Notes: a model not told the origin generated them from the letters alone. A stretch of DNA of 64,000 nt from Hirudo medicinalis (GCA_011800805.1 MPNW01000098.1:114594-178593); one strand, 5' to 3'. Shown: positions 47,228-59,500, numbered from the stretch's first letter. Numbers and translations: made by a program.

Positions 47228-49218
47228 CATCATCATCACCATCATCATCATAATAATAATAATAATATATGATAAACTATAATGTAAGTGTGTGTTTACT
47301 TGTTTTCAATATATTCCAGGAGTAGTCTCATGACTTTGCGATTTGCTTTGATGATGTTTTCCCTCTCTTCCGAATCACTCACAATCTCCTTTTCCCATTT
47401 ACTAAAATACGGTTCCAATTGAATCTGAATGGAAGCGTTACTTTGTTGAATGTTAAATCGCTTAGTTTGAGTTTTTTATTTATGAATGATTTTTCTGAGA
47501 AATTGCATTCTTTATCAGATCGTAGAATAATGGAGGACTCGCTTTATATATTACAATATTGATAAGTTAAAATTATTTTCTCATAAATATTAATTCCCTA
47601 TTAACTTAAGCGGCTTATGCACGTTGGTTGAATTTCCGCATTCAATTACAGCCATTCTATCGAACGATGTCCTGTCCTGTTCGATACATGGCTTGAGTCG
47701 TCAATGTCATCCTTGGGGACGTGAATGATTCAGCACAAGCTTAAAATGTCAAAATTTTATAATCATAACCCTTTTTTGCTTTTGCATTACCAATTTGACA
47801 TAATGTAGGGGCCGTGGCTGCTGCCTAGGGGCCAGAAATTTCTGTCGGTGGCCCAATTTATATTAAGTTTAGTTAAGTGCTAAGTTAAAATTTGCTGTTT
47901 TGTGAAGTCACCAACAATGGACTGTGCGTAGTCCTCGCAAATGTATTCTTTGGAATATCCGAGACATGAAAGCACGAGCGCCGACATAATTCCAGTCCTA
48001 TCCTTTCCATAAGCACAATTAATCATAGCAGGAATGTTACTTGGGTCACACAGAAGTTTGAGACCTGCAAAAAAGTTTTGAATCTTTTCGATATATAGTT
48101 ATTCCTTATTATTTATTTCAAGCTAACATTATTTTATTTGCTCTGCATTTCAACAGACCATTTCTTCCATTTTCTTATTTCAAAGTTTGTTATCCATAAT
48201 AAAGCATCTTTTTATTTTAAAATCGTACTGACCAGCAGAAATAAAAGTTCACTTAGAAACGGATGCAGTCTCGCACTTATTAAATTAATTCGTTTAAGTA
48301 ATAATCGCAACAATTTATTGATCCATTCAATGTCGACCTGCACAAATGGATATGCGACTGCGGTAGAGGATCTCCTTGTAAATCTGACACAAGCTTTTCC
48401 TTCTCATGAGGAATCCAAACTTCTTCGTTGCCAAACTGTCGTAAAGCAAGTAGAAAACGGAAAGAAACCTCAACAACTTCGGTAGTTCGTTTATTGCATT
48501 CCATGCGTAACGAAAGCCATAAAAGTCGATGAGGTAATGCTTTCTTTCAAAATCATTTTCACCGTGAATTTTTGAAGATTTTATCCGCACACATTTTATG
48601 TTTTCTTGATATTTATAATCCCGAAAGAGGGGTATTTTGACCTAGATTATGTTAAATAAAATAGTATTATTCATCGCTTAAATTAATATGCAGGTTAAGA
48701 TAATTACACTTCATTTGGTGCCATGGACTTATTAGTATCAGCTAAAAATAATAGGTCTTGGAGGAAAGTTTTCGGAAGGAACGAGGAGGCTGGGTTTAGA
48801 ATTTAGAATATTATTATATCTTCACATTTGTCTAAATAGTAAGCCATCAGCGTTCTCAAAATCACATTATTACTCGAAACCTTTTAATTGTTTATTGGGT
48901 AACAGAAATAAAATAAAGGCCTACCTTGTAGAGGGAGTAATGTTTGTCAATTAACTTGTACTGGCTAGTTCTATATTCGTAGGCAGACCTGAAGTCGATG
49001 ATTCCATTAATATTTATGGTCATAAACTGACCCATTTCTTCTTGCGTCAAAAAGTCTGGTCTGGATGACCTGTATACTTTTCCAAAATTCGGAGTCGCGC
49101 GGAAAGTGAGTTCACCATCGCCTCCCATTTCCACATTCGTTATTAGGGTGAAGTTGGTTTTTAAATCGTTTTGAGAAAGTCCTTCCTTTTTTCCCACTAG
49201 CATGCGGTAATTTAGCAT
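45761..49218 (-). CDS. tyrosine phosphatase, Y_phosphatase3 type, left paralogue (about 318 aa)
   Basis: Minus-strand exons are 49,218-48,925, 48,641-48,338, 48,064-47,916, 47,424-47,300 and 45,845-45,761. The exon 1-4 donors and all acceptors match those of the right paralogue in phase and position. The N-terminal [13 protein letters not shown] ... IIDFRS block and the catalytic loop C-A-Y-G-K-D-R-T-G (Cys216, Arg222) define a CX5R phosphatase. The second residue after Cys is Tyr where the paralogue has His. A hydrophobic stretch lies before the loop ([15 protein letters not shown]). The last exon, [19 protein letters not shown], is separated by a 1.45-kb intron that holds a CRNKL1 pseudogene. 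The start is taken at the first in-frame ATG of the recognised exon; an upstream exon is possible. The substrate (protein or phosphoinositide) is unknown. Confidence 0.82.
46160..46796 (+). pseudogene. CRNKL1: CRNKL1 processed pseudogene, 5' part
   Basis: Intronless sequence matches the start of the crooked-neck-like splicing factor: [34 protein letters not shown], then HAT repeats ([35 protein letters not shown]). TGA replaces the Trp codon after WLKYAA and TAA replaces a Tyr codon in FWRKYA. A frameshift follows at about 46,690. It is a dead retrocopy covering roughly the first 200 residues only. It lies in an intron of the left phosphatase gene in the opposite orientation. Confidence 0.88.
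47186..47265 (+). repeat. AAT/ATC trinucleotide microsatellite
   Basis: TAA repeats pass into CATCATCAC and back into TAA repeats, about 80 bp, in intron 4 of the left phosphatase gene. Confidence 0.9.
47735..47861 (+). mobile_element. MITE copy 2
   Basis: This has the family core (CCCTTTTTTGCTTTTGCATT, then ACCAATTTGACATAATG) and right part (GGGGCCAGAAATTTCTGTCG). It lies in intron 3 of the left phosphatase gene. The left end is degraded. Confidence 0.65.
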
Positions 49219-50315
49219 CGATGGAAATGGATAAATGTCCTTTTTCCTTAGAACTAATAACAAAATTAAACTCGCTCAAAAATTGACCAAGTATAATGTA
49301 TGTGAAAAATCTAATAACGCGAAATTGCAAGTAGCATAATATTTTCTTAAATATTAGAATAGTGGGACCGTGTATGATCCGCTTAAAACAAAAGCTTAAT
49401 GTAATTTCTCAGTAAAATTTGTTAGTTGCAAAAAGAAGTCCATAGGTGACATTTCGTGTCTCGGTGGATTTGATGACACATCACTTCATATTTTATCACA
49501 TAATATTTCTCTCCCTCAGAGCAAAACGATTATCGAACGTCACCATCTTTGCTTGAGACTGAGAAGTTCTACTACATCGAAAAGCCAAGAAAAATTCTAA
49601 TGGCAGCCTCAATGCCACAGATCCCAACCCTCTTTCCCTCAAAGTGATCCCTTTTATGGAGGATCTAAGACGAAACTAAAAGGAATCAAATAGGCTGCAT
49701 ATTCAAAAATGAATATACTTACTTTCTTCTCTCTTGCTAGCAAGAATTTTATTTTGTCTTCCCGGCATTTGGAGTTATATGAATACAGTGGTGATTGATG
49801 CAAAGGAAGGCTGATTCGATATGATCTTTTATGTCCGCTCAGTCTATAGCATATCCTATTAATACTTTTAAGAAGTTACTTTTTCGTCGAAAAGGATGCT
49901 AATAAAATTAACAAAATCAATAAATACAAGCAAAATCAATAAGAACTTGTGAAAACATTTTCGACTGTAAACAATATGACGCAAACGTTTAACTAAAACA
50001 AATTCAGTATTCAAGTAAATATATAGAGATTATATAATATATTAACTCTTAGATTTTATTATTCGAAGTCATTAAGATTATAACTTTTGACAACCCTAAG
50101 TAAGTGATGGCTTGCATCAAGAACAATTATTAGTTACCATTTTAACAGCGCCGTTTTAAGTGGTAGAAAATTATGTTTAACGATTGTTTAAAGTTAATAT
50201 CAGTTTCAAGTTTAAACTTTGACCTGGAAGAACATATTACCGCTCTCCAAGAACTAAGTCTGTTTTCTGGGGATGTGTGATGTGATGTGAGACGGACCAA
50301 AAAGGAGTTGAAACG
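49219..50315. promoter_or_regulatory. divergent interval between the two phosphatase paralogues
   Basis: The two start codons face away from each other across 1.1 kb, so both promoters must lie here unless upstream exons exist. The stretch at 49,500-49,680 is less AT-rich, with polypyrimidine blocks, and may be a 5' UTR exon. No TATA box is clear. Confidence 0.4.
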
Positions 50316-52266
50316 ATGCTCCGATTTCCATCGATGCCGAACTTTCGGCGTTTAGCAAATGCCGTTGAAGGAGAGCTACAAAACAGCTCGGAAAATAGTG
50401 AAGTGATTATTACTGATGGGGACGAAGGTGTCGGAGGGGTTCAACACACGGGACCAATTAATCGTAAAAAACAAAAAGTCGTCAAATTATATCGCTCGTC
50501 GTGTCCAGATTCTTTGACAGAAGAAGAAATGGATTTATTCAGAAGTATCAATTTCAAGAGCATTATTGATTTTAGGTCTCGCACGGAATATTACAAAGGT
50601 CGTACAGCAAAATTGATTGATCGATACTATTCCCTTTATAAAGTTAGAGTTATTGCTTGTGTTTTATATATATATACCTTAACAAGTTATTTTTTATTTA
50701 TTTTATTTAAACAAAATGAAGGGCCACTTTATGACCACTAACAAAACTTTTGGTGATATAGACCATGGATAGGTACAGAGTGATTCAGATGAGTAAGAAT
50801 TAAAATCATTTAATTATAGGCTATTTGTTAAGATCATTGGAAGAGAGACAAGATTGGAATCAGGTTAGGGTTGTGGAGCTGATGATTTTGGGAGGCAGAG
50901 AGTTCCAGGGTTTGACGATTTGGTTGATGAAGAAATGTAGCCTATGGGTGGTAGAGCATTTTTGTTGGAGTGTATTGGGGAATTACCACATATTAGAGAT
51001 GATATGAAATCAGGGAAGCCTGGAATGGTGCAGCAGGTGAAACTGTGAACAATTTTGTAGCAGAGGATTATTTACCTTTTCACCACAGGTTAAAGTACCA
51101 TCCTGGAGGAAATATAAACCCAATGAGAATGTAACATGTGTACTTCTGAAATCTGCTGAAAATAATTCTGAAGGGTCAACTACAAATAAAAGTGAACCAG
51201 AAAAGAAACATTTCTTAATAAACTTTTTCAATCTGAATTATGTCTGGGAGATCTTCAACAGGGTGTCAATATTTTGGAGATTCTTCTCTCTTTTCTATCT
51301 ACTCCTTGACTTCATTCTCGGAACGGACAATAGGTATTTTGTGCGAATTTTTGCCAAAAAGACCCTCAACAAACAAGGCCTGATAGGACAATATGTTGAC
51401 ATTCTCAATCACAGCCAGTCTTCTATTTGTGCAGGTAAGCTGAAGTTATGAAAATCTTCACATTGAAAGAAAAAAAATTCCACAAGACTTTAATACAAAA
51501 ATGATCATTTTGAAATAAAATTTTGAAGCACTCAAACTTCTCTGTGACCCAAAGAACATTCCAGCAATGCTTAACTGTGCACATGGAAAGGACAGGACAG
51601 GCATTATGTCAGCACTGGTGCTTTCCTGTCTTGGATATTCTGAAGACTGCGTTTGCGATGACTATGCCCGATCTGCTGTTGGTTTTTTTACATTTAGAAT
51701 TAGATGGCATCTACTTGATTTTATGGAAATAGGGAATGCCTTAGACCTTACAACCGAACTTAGTTGAAATTTTTGCCATTTTGATACATCAGCCTTTTTA
51801 GGGCTTTCAGTCTCATATGATTATTAAAGTTTATTCTATAATTGTTTTACTTTTTGTATTGCTTGCTAATTACACAACTACATTTTGAATTTCCATACTT
51901 CCAGGTCCAATTGGCCCCCATTCGAAGCTTGCTGGAAAAGGATATAGTGGAAAGATATCATATGTGCAAGACATTCACAACTGCAGATCGACAGACCATG
52001 AAACAAACTCTGGAATACATCAATGAGAAGTATTGGTTTGCAACTTTGAAGATGCATTTACTATGCAAAAAACTAAGCCCTTCATTATTGTGCATTTTCT
52101 GTCAACAATAAATTTCAATACAAAAATTTCAAATAAAAAATACAAACAATAAAATTCTGTCCACTAATTATTTTCCAACAGGTATGGAGGAGTGATCAAA
52201 TACCTGGAAGTCATTGGATTTTCGCTTGAGGACCAGCAGAAACTGAGAGACAATCTGTCGGACTAG
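50316..52266 (+). CDS. tyrosine phosphatase, Y_phosphatase3 type, right paralogue (345 aa, five exons)
   Basis: Exons are 50,316-50,642, 51,089-51,434, 51,529-51,677, 51,905-52,035 and 52,182-52,266, with consistent phases. The protein starts MLRFPSMPNFRRLA and has the family block YRSSCPDSLTEEE ... IIDFRS. A middle region includes a hydrophobic segment (FWRFFSLFYLLLDFILG, about 155-172). The P-loop is C-A-H-G-K-D-R-T-G (Cys241, Arg247), followed by DDYARSA, LAPIRSLLEKDIVERY and the C-terminal YGGVIKYLEVIGFSLEDQQ. This order is that of fungal and bacterial-type Tyr phosphatases of the Y_phosphatase3 (PF13350) group, where a CX5R Cys forms the thiophosphate intermediate. The right gene keeps all catalytic elements. 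Physiological substrate is unknown. Confidence 0.88.
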
Positions 52267-52664
52267 TTTCTGACCCTCAAATGCCAGCTTTTTGGACTAT
52301 CAAGTTAAATTATTCAGAATTGGACTAATTTTATCACATTTCATGAATGTTCAGCAATTCCTTCCACAATGCCAGAGTGATGGAGCACCTCCTTCGATAA
52401 TTTTTAGATGTCTGAACCCTTTTCCAGTCAATTGTGTTTTTTTTTGCATTTTCTGACATTTTATTTTATGACATTTAATGAAGGACATAAATTGTCAACA
52501 AATTGGGTGGGGGAGGGGTTTGAAAAAGTTTGACAATTCTTGACAGGGAGGGTTAAGATTAATCAATGTCAGCAGTATTATTTTTCATGGTACAAAATCT
52601 AAATTTTAACGGATGGATTTATAATATTAGTCCTTTAGTTCAGTCATTATTCACTGCTTGAATA

Positions 52665-52790
52665 GATTTGCAAAATATTGAAATTTTACAATCATGACCC
52701 TTTTTTGCTTTTCCATTACCAAATTGACAACATATGGGCCCATGGCCACTATGCACTAGGGGCCCAAAATTTCTATCGGTGAGCCTGTTT
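52665..52790 (+). mobile_element. MITE copy 3
   Basis: Family core TTCCATTACCAAATTGACA and right part GGGGCCCAAAATTTCTATCG with GGTGAGCCTG at the end. It lies downstream of the right phosphatase gene. The left end is not clear. Confidence 0.7.
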
Positions 52791-52893
52791 ACAAGTCATG
52801 TTAAAGAAACATGTTCAATGACACTGGCAATGGGACTATGACTCGTGATGTTATCAACAAACAAAAAATTCAGCCAATTTGGGTGGCTGACAA

Positions 52894-53016
52894 ATGACGG
52901 AAAGAGCAATCATTGTGCAAAATTCTGATATTGTATATATAGGAAATGATGACTCTGATATTAAGCCTATTGTCACTATGGATAGAGGAACATTTGACTT
53001 TCCCCTGGGAAAATGA
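52894..53016 (+). CDS. short open frame of coding-like composition (40 aa)
   Basis: ATG to TGA, 40 codons: MTERAIIVQNSDIVYIGNDD is the first half and it ends with RGTFDFPLGK. Residue usage is balanced and unlike the AT-rich noise around it. There is no splice site pair and no recognised family. It may be a relic exon or chance. Confidence 0.2.
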   Translation: MTERAIIVQNSDIVYIGNDDSDIKPIVTMDRGTFDFPLGK

Positions 53017-53019
53017 TTA

Positions 53020-54540
53020 AAAATGCATGTGTTTATTAAATTAAATATTATTATATTAAATATAAATTAACTATTAATATAACAATTGACAATAATAATC
53101 AGTTTAACAATTATTTTTATTTATTTTCAAAATAAAATAAGTCATAAATTCAAAGTGTTAAAAGATACAAATTAAAAATTGTAAAAAAATTTTTCTGGTG
53201 ATGTCAGTTTTTTTTACAGTCTTTAGAAGTTTGACACTTTGAAAATGGGGCCCAAAATTACCTTAAATTTGTTGATGTAAGTAATGGACAACCCCTAATG
53301 CTTATTTGTTAATGATATTTATCTACATCACAAAGTAATTTGTAATGTAACTCTAGAGAGTCACCTGTTAAGTTTACCTTATGGTCCTTATTGGCTTCTT
53401 CCAAAATTTCTCTTTCATTCCAACATTTCCTTTTAGAGTTTTTTTTTCTTTAAGTAAAAGGGGCATCCACATGACAAAAACTAACAGAGGCACGAACCCC
53501 CAACTAAGTCATCTGCTATTCACCATACGTGATTGCTAAATTCTTCAAGTGAATGCTAAACTAAGAGTAGGTGAGGGATATGTTTACTTTTGGAAGTAAT
53601 GCCAATCTCTCATAAATTTGAGGCAGTATTTTATTCACAAAACAATAAATTTAAGTCAATCAAACTTTATGACAAATAAATCAAAAGCTATTATTGACTT
53701 GCTGAATTGGCCAAATAAGTTTGAACATGTTAAGCTGAAAAGAGATTGTAAATTTAAAAAGAACTGATTCTACAATGACATGAGCAAGATCATTGTCAGA
53801 GTAATGTGTCAGGATCATCATTTTGGTTGTAAAACAATCAAAAACATAAATGTCGAACAAAGATCGTCTGAAGGACAAAATTCTTGCTTTAAGAATAAAT
53901 AGAAACTGGTATCAAGATCAGCAAGCTAGCTTAAACAAGACATGACAACATACTCATCGATCTTAAGACGATCAAGTGCCAACCGAACCTATATTGAAGC
54001 CTCGCAAGAGTTGGGATTGCAACCACTATTAATGCCTGCCAATCAAATTCGGCACTATTAGAAAAAGCTTTCAAGTTCACAAATAACAATTCTACAAACA
54101 TACAATTCTTTTCTGTGACGGTGTAATAACGTCTTATTACGAAACTCAAGCACCTCATGCTTATACATCCTTTGCAAGACTGCTTTTGATTAGCCTTCAA
54201 ATGAAAGTTGTCAAGAATCACTTGAGAGGAGAGAAGGAAGTTGGTATGAGGATTCGGGAGACCATGGAAGAGACAAGTGGCACTAGAAAAGACAATTTGA
54301 ACAGTTAAGTAAAATTAATATGATTGTAGTTTCATGCCAGGTGCATTGTATTTCAAAGCCATGAAATGAATAATTAGAAACAAGACATAACCAGAACAAT
54401 GTTTTGACAACACCANTGTCCCCTAATTTTGGAGAATGAAAATTACACTTAATTACTACAATACCATCAACTAATAATTTTGAGGATTAAATTATTTTAA
54501 TTACTTAATTTGTTTGCAATTAACAATTTATTCAATAAAA
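53020..54540. other. no gene recognised; contains an assembly 'n' at 54,416
   Basis: Mostly AT-rich. The C-terminal exon(s) of NIPSNAP (minus strand) should lie here but are not found. A minus-strand open run near 53,400-53,450 (CWNEREILEEANKDH before a GT) has exon-like features but does not match NIPSNAP. Confidence 0.4.
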
Positions 54541-54543
54541 AAC

Positions 54544-55901
54544 CTTGAGTGTGTAACTTCGAAGCTCATATATATTATTTCCAGGTCTTTGCTTGATGTT
54601 TGACCAAAAACTGAAGGCAAGCAGGGTTTGGTTGATCCTGTTTCTGAGCAGAATGTTCCTTCTTTTACGAAAATCCTTGAAGTCCTGCTCGTGCCTGAGG
54701 ATCTGCTTGTGTTTGTCAAGCGTCTGATAACCACCTGTGAATCTCCATAGATGGACTGGGGAATAATTAAGTAGAAATTAATAAAGAAATTTGTTAATAA
54801 AATACTAAATAAAAAAAATTGACAAACAATATTTCAAAATTATGCAAAATAAGTAATATGCAACACAATAACAATTGCATGCACAAGCAAACTCTGATGC
54901 TGGAAATGAACATTTGGATGCCACCCTCATTCATCTGAGAGCTTCTCAAATGTCAAACTAAATTCTTCAATGGAATTGGATGCTCTTAAATGAAATTCCT
55001 CCTAAAATAAAAATGCATACTTGCTTCATCCAGGTCCCCAACTTCCACAGTCCAGCTGCCAATGTGTTCTCCACCTGTGTCCCACTTCTTTATCATATGA
55101 GTTAAACCCTCACTTTAAAAACCATTAAAAAGTGTCAACATAATAATCAACTTTTAAAAGTTTAATGCTTTCGACTACTCAGATGAGTTGGTGAACAAAA
55201 ATAACTGGCTACAATCAGGGTTATTCAGAGCTCTGAGGAGGCCTGGGCCACTTATAAAATTTGGGAAGCCCCTTAAAGTTATGTCAATTTTGCTAATGGA
55301 AAAGCAAAAAAAGTTTTAAAATTTATGAAATTTTCGAGACCCCCTTAAAGCAGAGGCCCGGGCCAATTGATCCGCCTGACCCCTACAACTAAATAATGTG
55401 AACTAACTATTCATCTAAGTACTTGTCCATGCTATCAGGCTTGACTTTGTGAACTGTAAATAAACGAATCAAGCCTCACTTCGAGATAAAAAAAAATGTT
55501 CTCAAAGTAAATATTTCCAAAACGGCGTAATAAAAAACGAACATTGCAGTTCGAAGACGACATCTTTGTCTGCTAAAAGATTGGAGTGAGACTCTGTTCC
55601 AGTCTCAATCTTGCGTCCTTTTAGGAGACGAGACATCCATCCTGGTTCTGACGGTTGTGCAGCTGTTTTTTTGTCTTTGTCATCTAACTCAGGTGACTTA
55701 GAAGCAACCCCATAACCCCTGAAAAATCATATTTAGTGCTTAATGATGTCAAATAACATTTGACAACACTCAAGCAATACAAAATGCAATAAACAAGAAA
55801 CTTCACCACCTTCTTATTGCGTTTGCATTGTAAAGTTCATAAAATAACGGTGAGAAAACCCTCCGAAACTCGCATCTCAGAGCGTAGCTAGTCATGCCCA
55901 T
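54544..55901 (-). CDS. NIPSNAP family mitochondrial protein (C-terminal exon missing)
   Basis: NIPSNAP proteins are mitochondrial matrix proteins with dimeric alpha/beta-barrel domains, known as mitophagy signals. Minus-strand exons are 55,901-55,810, 55,718-55,543, 55,453-55,408, 55,112-55,021 and 54,755-54,544, joined in phases 2, 1, 2, 1 and ending phase 0 after 206 residues. The N-terminus (MGMTSYALRCEFRRVFSP) looks like a mitochondrial presequence. GWMSRLLKGRKIE and HSNLLADKDVVFELQ match the family start. HIGSWTVEVGD, HLWRFTGGYQTL, NQTLLAFSFW and NIYELRSYTLK are core landmarks. The usual last about 90 residues, including the WGNYW and VYYTVPL blocks, are not found downstream, where an assembly 'n' lies at 54,416. 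NIPSNAP1/2 versus another paralogue cannot be decided. Confidence 0.88.
55227..55378 (-). mobile_element. MITE copy 4 (reversed)
   Basis: Plus-strand ends are CAGGGTTATTCAGAG and CCGCCTGACCCCT. The inside holds the reversed core (TATGTCAATTTTGCTAATGG) and GGGCC blocks at both ends. It sits in the NIPSNAP intron between exons 3 and 4. Confidence 0.65.
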
Positions 55902-56554
55902 GACTGAATGAGGTTAAGGCCATTAAGTTGCGAGACTTTAGCTTTCTTAAAATTCTTTTGTGCAATGCACGTTATTTAATAAGAAAATTGATTTAATTTC
56001 ATATTAATATAACTTTGTAATTTTCAATTTAAAAAAATGCTAGCAATGACATCTTGAATTAGTTATATTTTAATAAACACGTCATTTTCACTTTCCTAAT
56101 TTAGTAATTTTAATAAATTATTTTGTTCGATTGACAAAAATATTCGTCATATGTGGCACAAAAACAGCTCTCATCGTAAACAGTCTAAAAATAACTACAA
56201 GGTTAGTCGCTCGCATTTCTGGATGTGCTTCAACATCTGCATAATGCAATTACGAAATCCCAAAGAAGTTAAAGTGTGCTGATGTTCAGTGTGCGGTTTG
56301 GGGATTCGATGTTGTAGAAAAGTGCCATGTATCGCAAGGACTCCGTTTAGAGCAGGACGCGTTGAGGCATGTGCGCTACGCTCAAGCCTTATAAGAGCCG
56401 TCCGAAGTGAGCCAGATCTAATCAGTGGAGTCGGCGGACCGAAGTTGCCCGTCTCTCTGAGTGTGGGGTTCTCGTTTTTGCCTTCTGTCGGTTGAATTAG
56501 GAAAATTTTTAATTTGTGCATTCAAAATTACAGTTCTTTGACGAACTGTTCATA
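55902..56554. promoter_or_regulatory. divergent promoter interval of NIPSNAP and MDH2
   Basis: Only 653 bp separate the two divergent start codons. The MDH2-proximal half (56,280-56,480) is GC-richer, with a CTTATAAGAGCC TATA-like element at about 56,388 that suits a plus-strand start near 56,420. The NIPSNAP side is AT-rich, without a clear TATA. Confidence 0.5.
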
Positions 56555-59500
56555 ATGGCTGTAAGAAGGGCTCAGTTACTAGGATTGACAAAGTTTCTCA
56601 AACTTCAACCAGTGACATCGGTTATCAGTCGAAGGTCAATTTCGCTAACCTCACAGGTGATTTTTACAAATTCGCTTCGTTGGATGTATTTTTACATTGT
56701 GCAGTTGTTTTTGTGCATTTTTGTGACTGGAGTAATTTTCGACCTTTGACTGTTGCTTCATTCCTGAGTGGTTCTTCTAAAAGTCGCTGTCTCTATCAAA
56801 AATAGCGAGACCCACTAAACGTATGCTTGCTAACGAATAAATAGTCTGTCATTTTGTAATTTGCTATCTTGTTGCAAATCTGGAAAATTTTCGTTTTGGG
56901 TATTTTAGATCCAAAACGTGGCATATTTCTTGAGCTCTTGGTTTTTATTTTAATTTCGATAGGCTGTACTTTGCAACATTTGTGAGGTAGGATTAACAAG
57001 ATATTGTCAATTTGATAGACACATTAAGATGCATAATAAGTCATCGTTATTTCATATAAATAAATGTCTTCAGAATTAATTCAGTAATTAAGAGACATTT
57101 TCAGATTAATCTCCATTGAAGATTTAGTATAAGATAAAATTAGAATTAGCTTGTTAAACTTGACAGTTGAATTAATTAACAAATACTGCATACACTTAAT
57201 CATTTGACTCACAACTACAATAACAAGATGCTGCGCACTTTGGACCTTGGTCCCATATTTTCTGTTAGAAATTACTTCTGCTTTCTGGGCTGTCAATTGG
57301 TTGGAATAATATCCATGCAATTATAATTATTGCTAGACCAATGAAACCAGATGCATCCATAATTATATTAATTAACTTGTTACACAATATTACTTTGATT
57401 ATAGAGGACAGTTATATTATTTGAATATAATTAGGTACAACTGTTGATAACACTTGGTAACTAATTACTTTTATTACTGACTATTTTATTAATTATTACC
57501 CATCTGATTGGATCCTTTAAATTCTTTGGCTTTAGAGAGTCTATGTTCACAATGGCTGCCTGCATATTATCAGAGTGTTGTTGTTGATAATGATGTGCAT
57601 TCATCCTTTGACTTTGTTAATGACTACACAATAACTCCACATTAATGGATCGTTATTTTGCAATGAAGCAATTAGTTGATAATTGGTTATCTGATAATTA
57701 GACATCAGTTAATCTACAGCTTAAGAATGAAACATCTTGATTATGATTATGAATCTCAGAAGAACATTTTTCTCTCCAGAACTTTTCCAAAGTAGCTGTC
57801 CTTGGAGCAGCTGGAGGGCTGGGCCAACCTTTGTCCCTCCTCTTAAAGATCAACCCTCACATTTCTCATCTCTCCCTCTATGATATTAACCAGGTTTAAG
57901 TTCTTGGCTGTTTTTATGGTCCATTTGTTTGTTTACCTTTCAATAAAAAGATCCACAATTCATCATATTATAACATGGTCTCATTAACTATCATTCTGGA
58001 TTATATGTTCTAAAATAGGTTCCTGGAGTAGCAGCTGACCTCAGTCATTGCTCCACAAGGGCAAAGGTTACAGGTCACCTTGGCAATCAGATGCTGAAGG
58101 AGTGCCTGGATGGGGCTCAAGTTGTAGTGATTCCAGCTGGTGTGCCCAGAAAGCCAGGTCTGTTATTTTGCTATGCAAAAAATTGGTTGAAAAAGTTCTC
58201 CCAATATCCACATGCTTATTGTTCTATTTGCCTTGTTTTGATGTCAGAATAAACGTTATAGGGGAAAATAGGAAGAAGTAAACTTATGAAACACCTTATG
58301 GTTTAACCGGAATGGTTGAGGTCATTTGTGTAACACCTGTGCTAAAGTGCCCTGGATTTAAACTCTAATAACTTAAGCTTCCACGATGTTCAACTACAAC
58401 ACTATTGTCCACTTAGCTTAATCATACATTTTAAGTCAAAAGTTATAATTACACTTTTGAGTGCTGATGAATGACAGTCTGTTATTAAGGTTAATCTTAA
58501 TGGTTGATTTCCATTTAATTATAATCTGATTGTATTCTGAAGAAATTGTTTTCTTATGTTAATATTTTGAGTGAACGTTGAGTTGAGGGAGCGCATCATC
58601 CAGACATACATCATCCTTGGCTACAGCTGTGCATCTTGTACATTCTTATGGAACTGTTTGTTGAAATGTCCAAAATCGAGTGAAAGCAACGATAATAACT
58701 TCTTTGTCGAGAAGAAGGTACCGTGCAAGGTGCCAAAACTTTAATATTTTTCATTCAGTTGAATTTTTTTTAGCTAATTCCTTTGCTTTCCAGTACTTCA
58801 AATCATTGACGAATTCATTTACAAACGACAACTCCATTAAAACTATAATTTCCAGTACATGTACTGTCGGTAAAGATGTTCCGTTAATACTTTCTCGGCT
58901 TCTGATCTGAGAATTATAGAATGACACGAAATGTACCCTAAATTGACTCATGAAAGCGAGGATTTCATGTTTATGTTATAGGACTTGTAATTAATGGACG
59001 GTGAAGGGTTTGGTAGTGTTGTTGGGGTTTTGATGCTCTTTGTACTTTAATCATTCGTAAGAGACAGAGTTATCATTTTTCACTCTCATATCCTAACGAC
59101 AGCTAATTGGTAAACTTCAAAAGGTCTCTTGTTTCAAATGATGTTGTTAGACTTTTTATTCACATTTTTCTGAAAAAGCTAGCTTAAGGTCTCCAAGTAG
59201 CTGTATTAAGTCTATCATAACGTCTTGATATTGAGAAGAAAGGTTGGAGTGAAAATGTTCAAAGATAATTTAATTTATGAAAGGAAACTGGCAACACCTG
59301 TTATCAAAGTCATAACATGCTTTGTTGGGCAGGCAAAAAAAGTTGTAAGTGTGAAACATGTCTCGCTTGAAGTATGGTTTGTCTCTCATACATTTACAGT
59401 GCTAGGCCATCAGGTGTCATTGAGTGATGGATTGTACAACTGCGCGATTTTATAAATGCGCGACTGTATAAATGTTACATGTCCATGATTGTTGAAGAAG

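Noticed and set aside
47296..47424. The left phosphatase ending with an in-frame TAA right after IENK
   Set aside because: A GT donor two bases before that stop joins in the correct phase to 45,845-45,761, which encodes the same C-terminal block as the paralogue. The gene is therefore not truncated.
56195..56521. Minus-strand open frame of 108 codons between NIPSNAP and MDH2
   Set aside because: It covers the divergent promoter interval and MDH2 leader. Its Arg/Thr/Pro-rich text reflects the GC-rich promoter and it has no family match.
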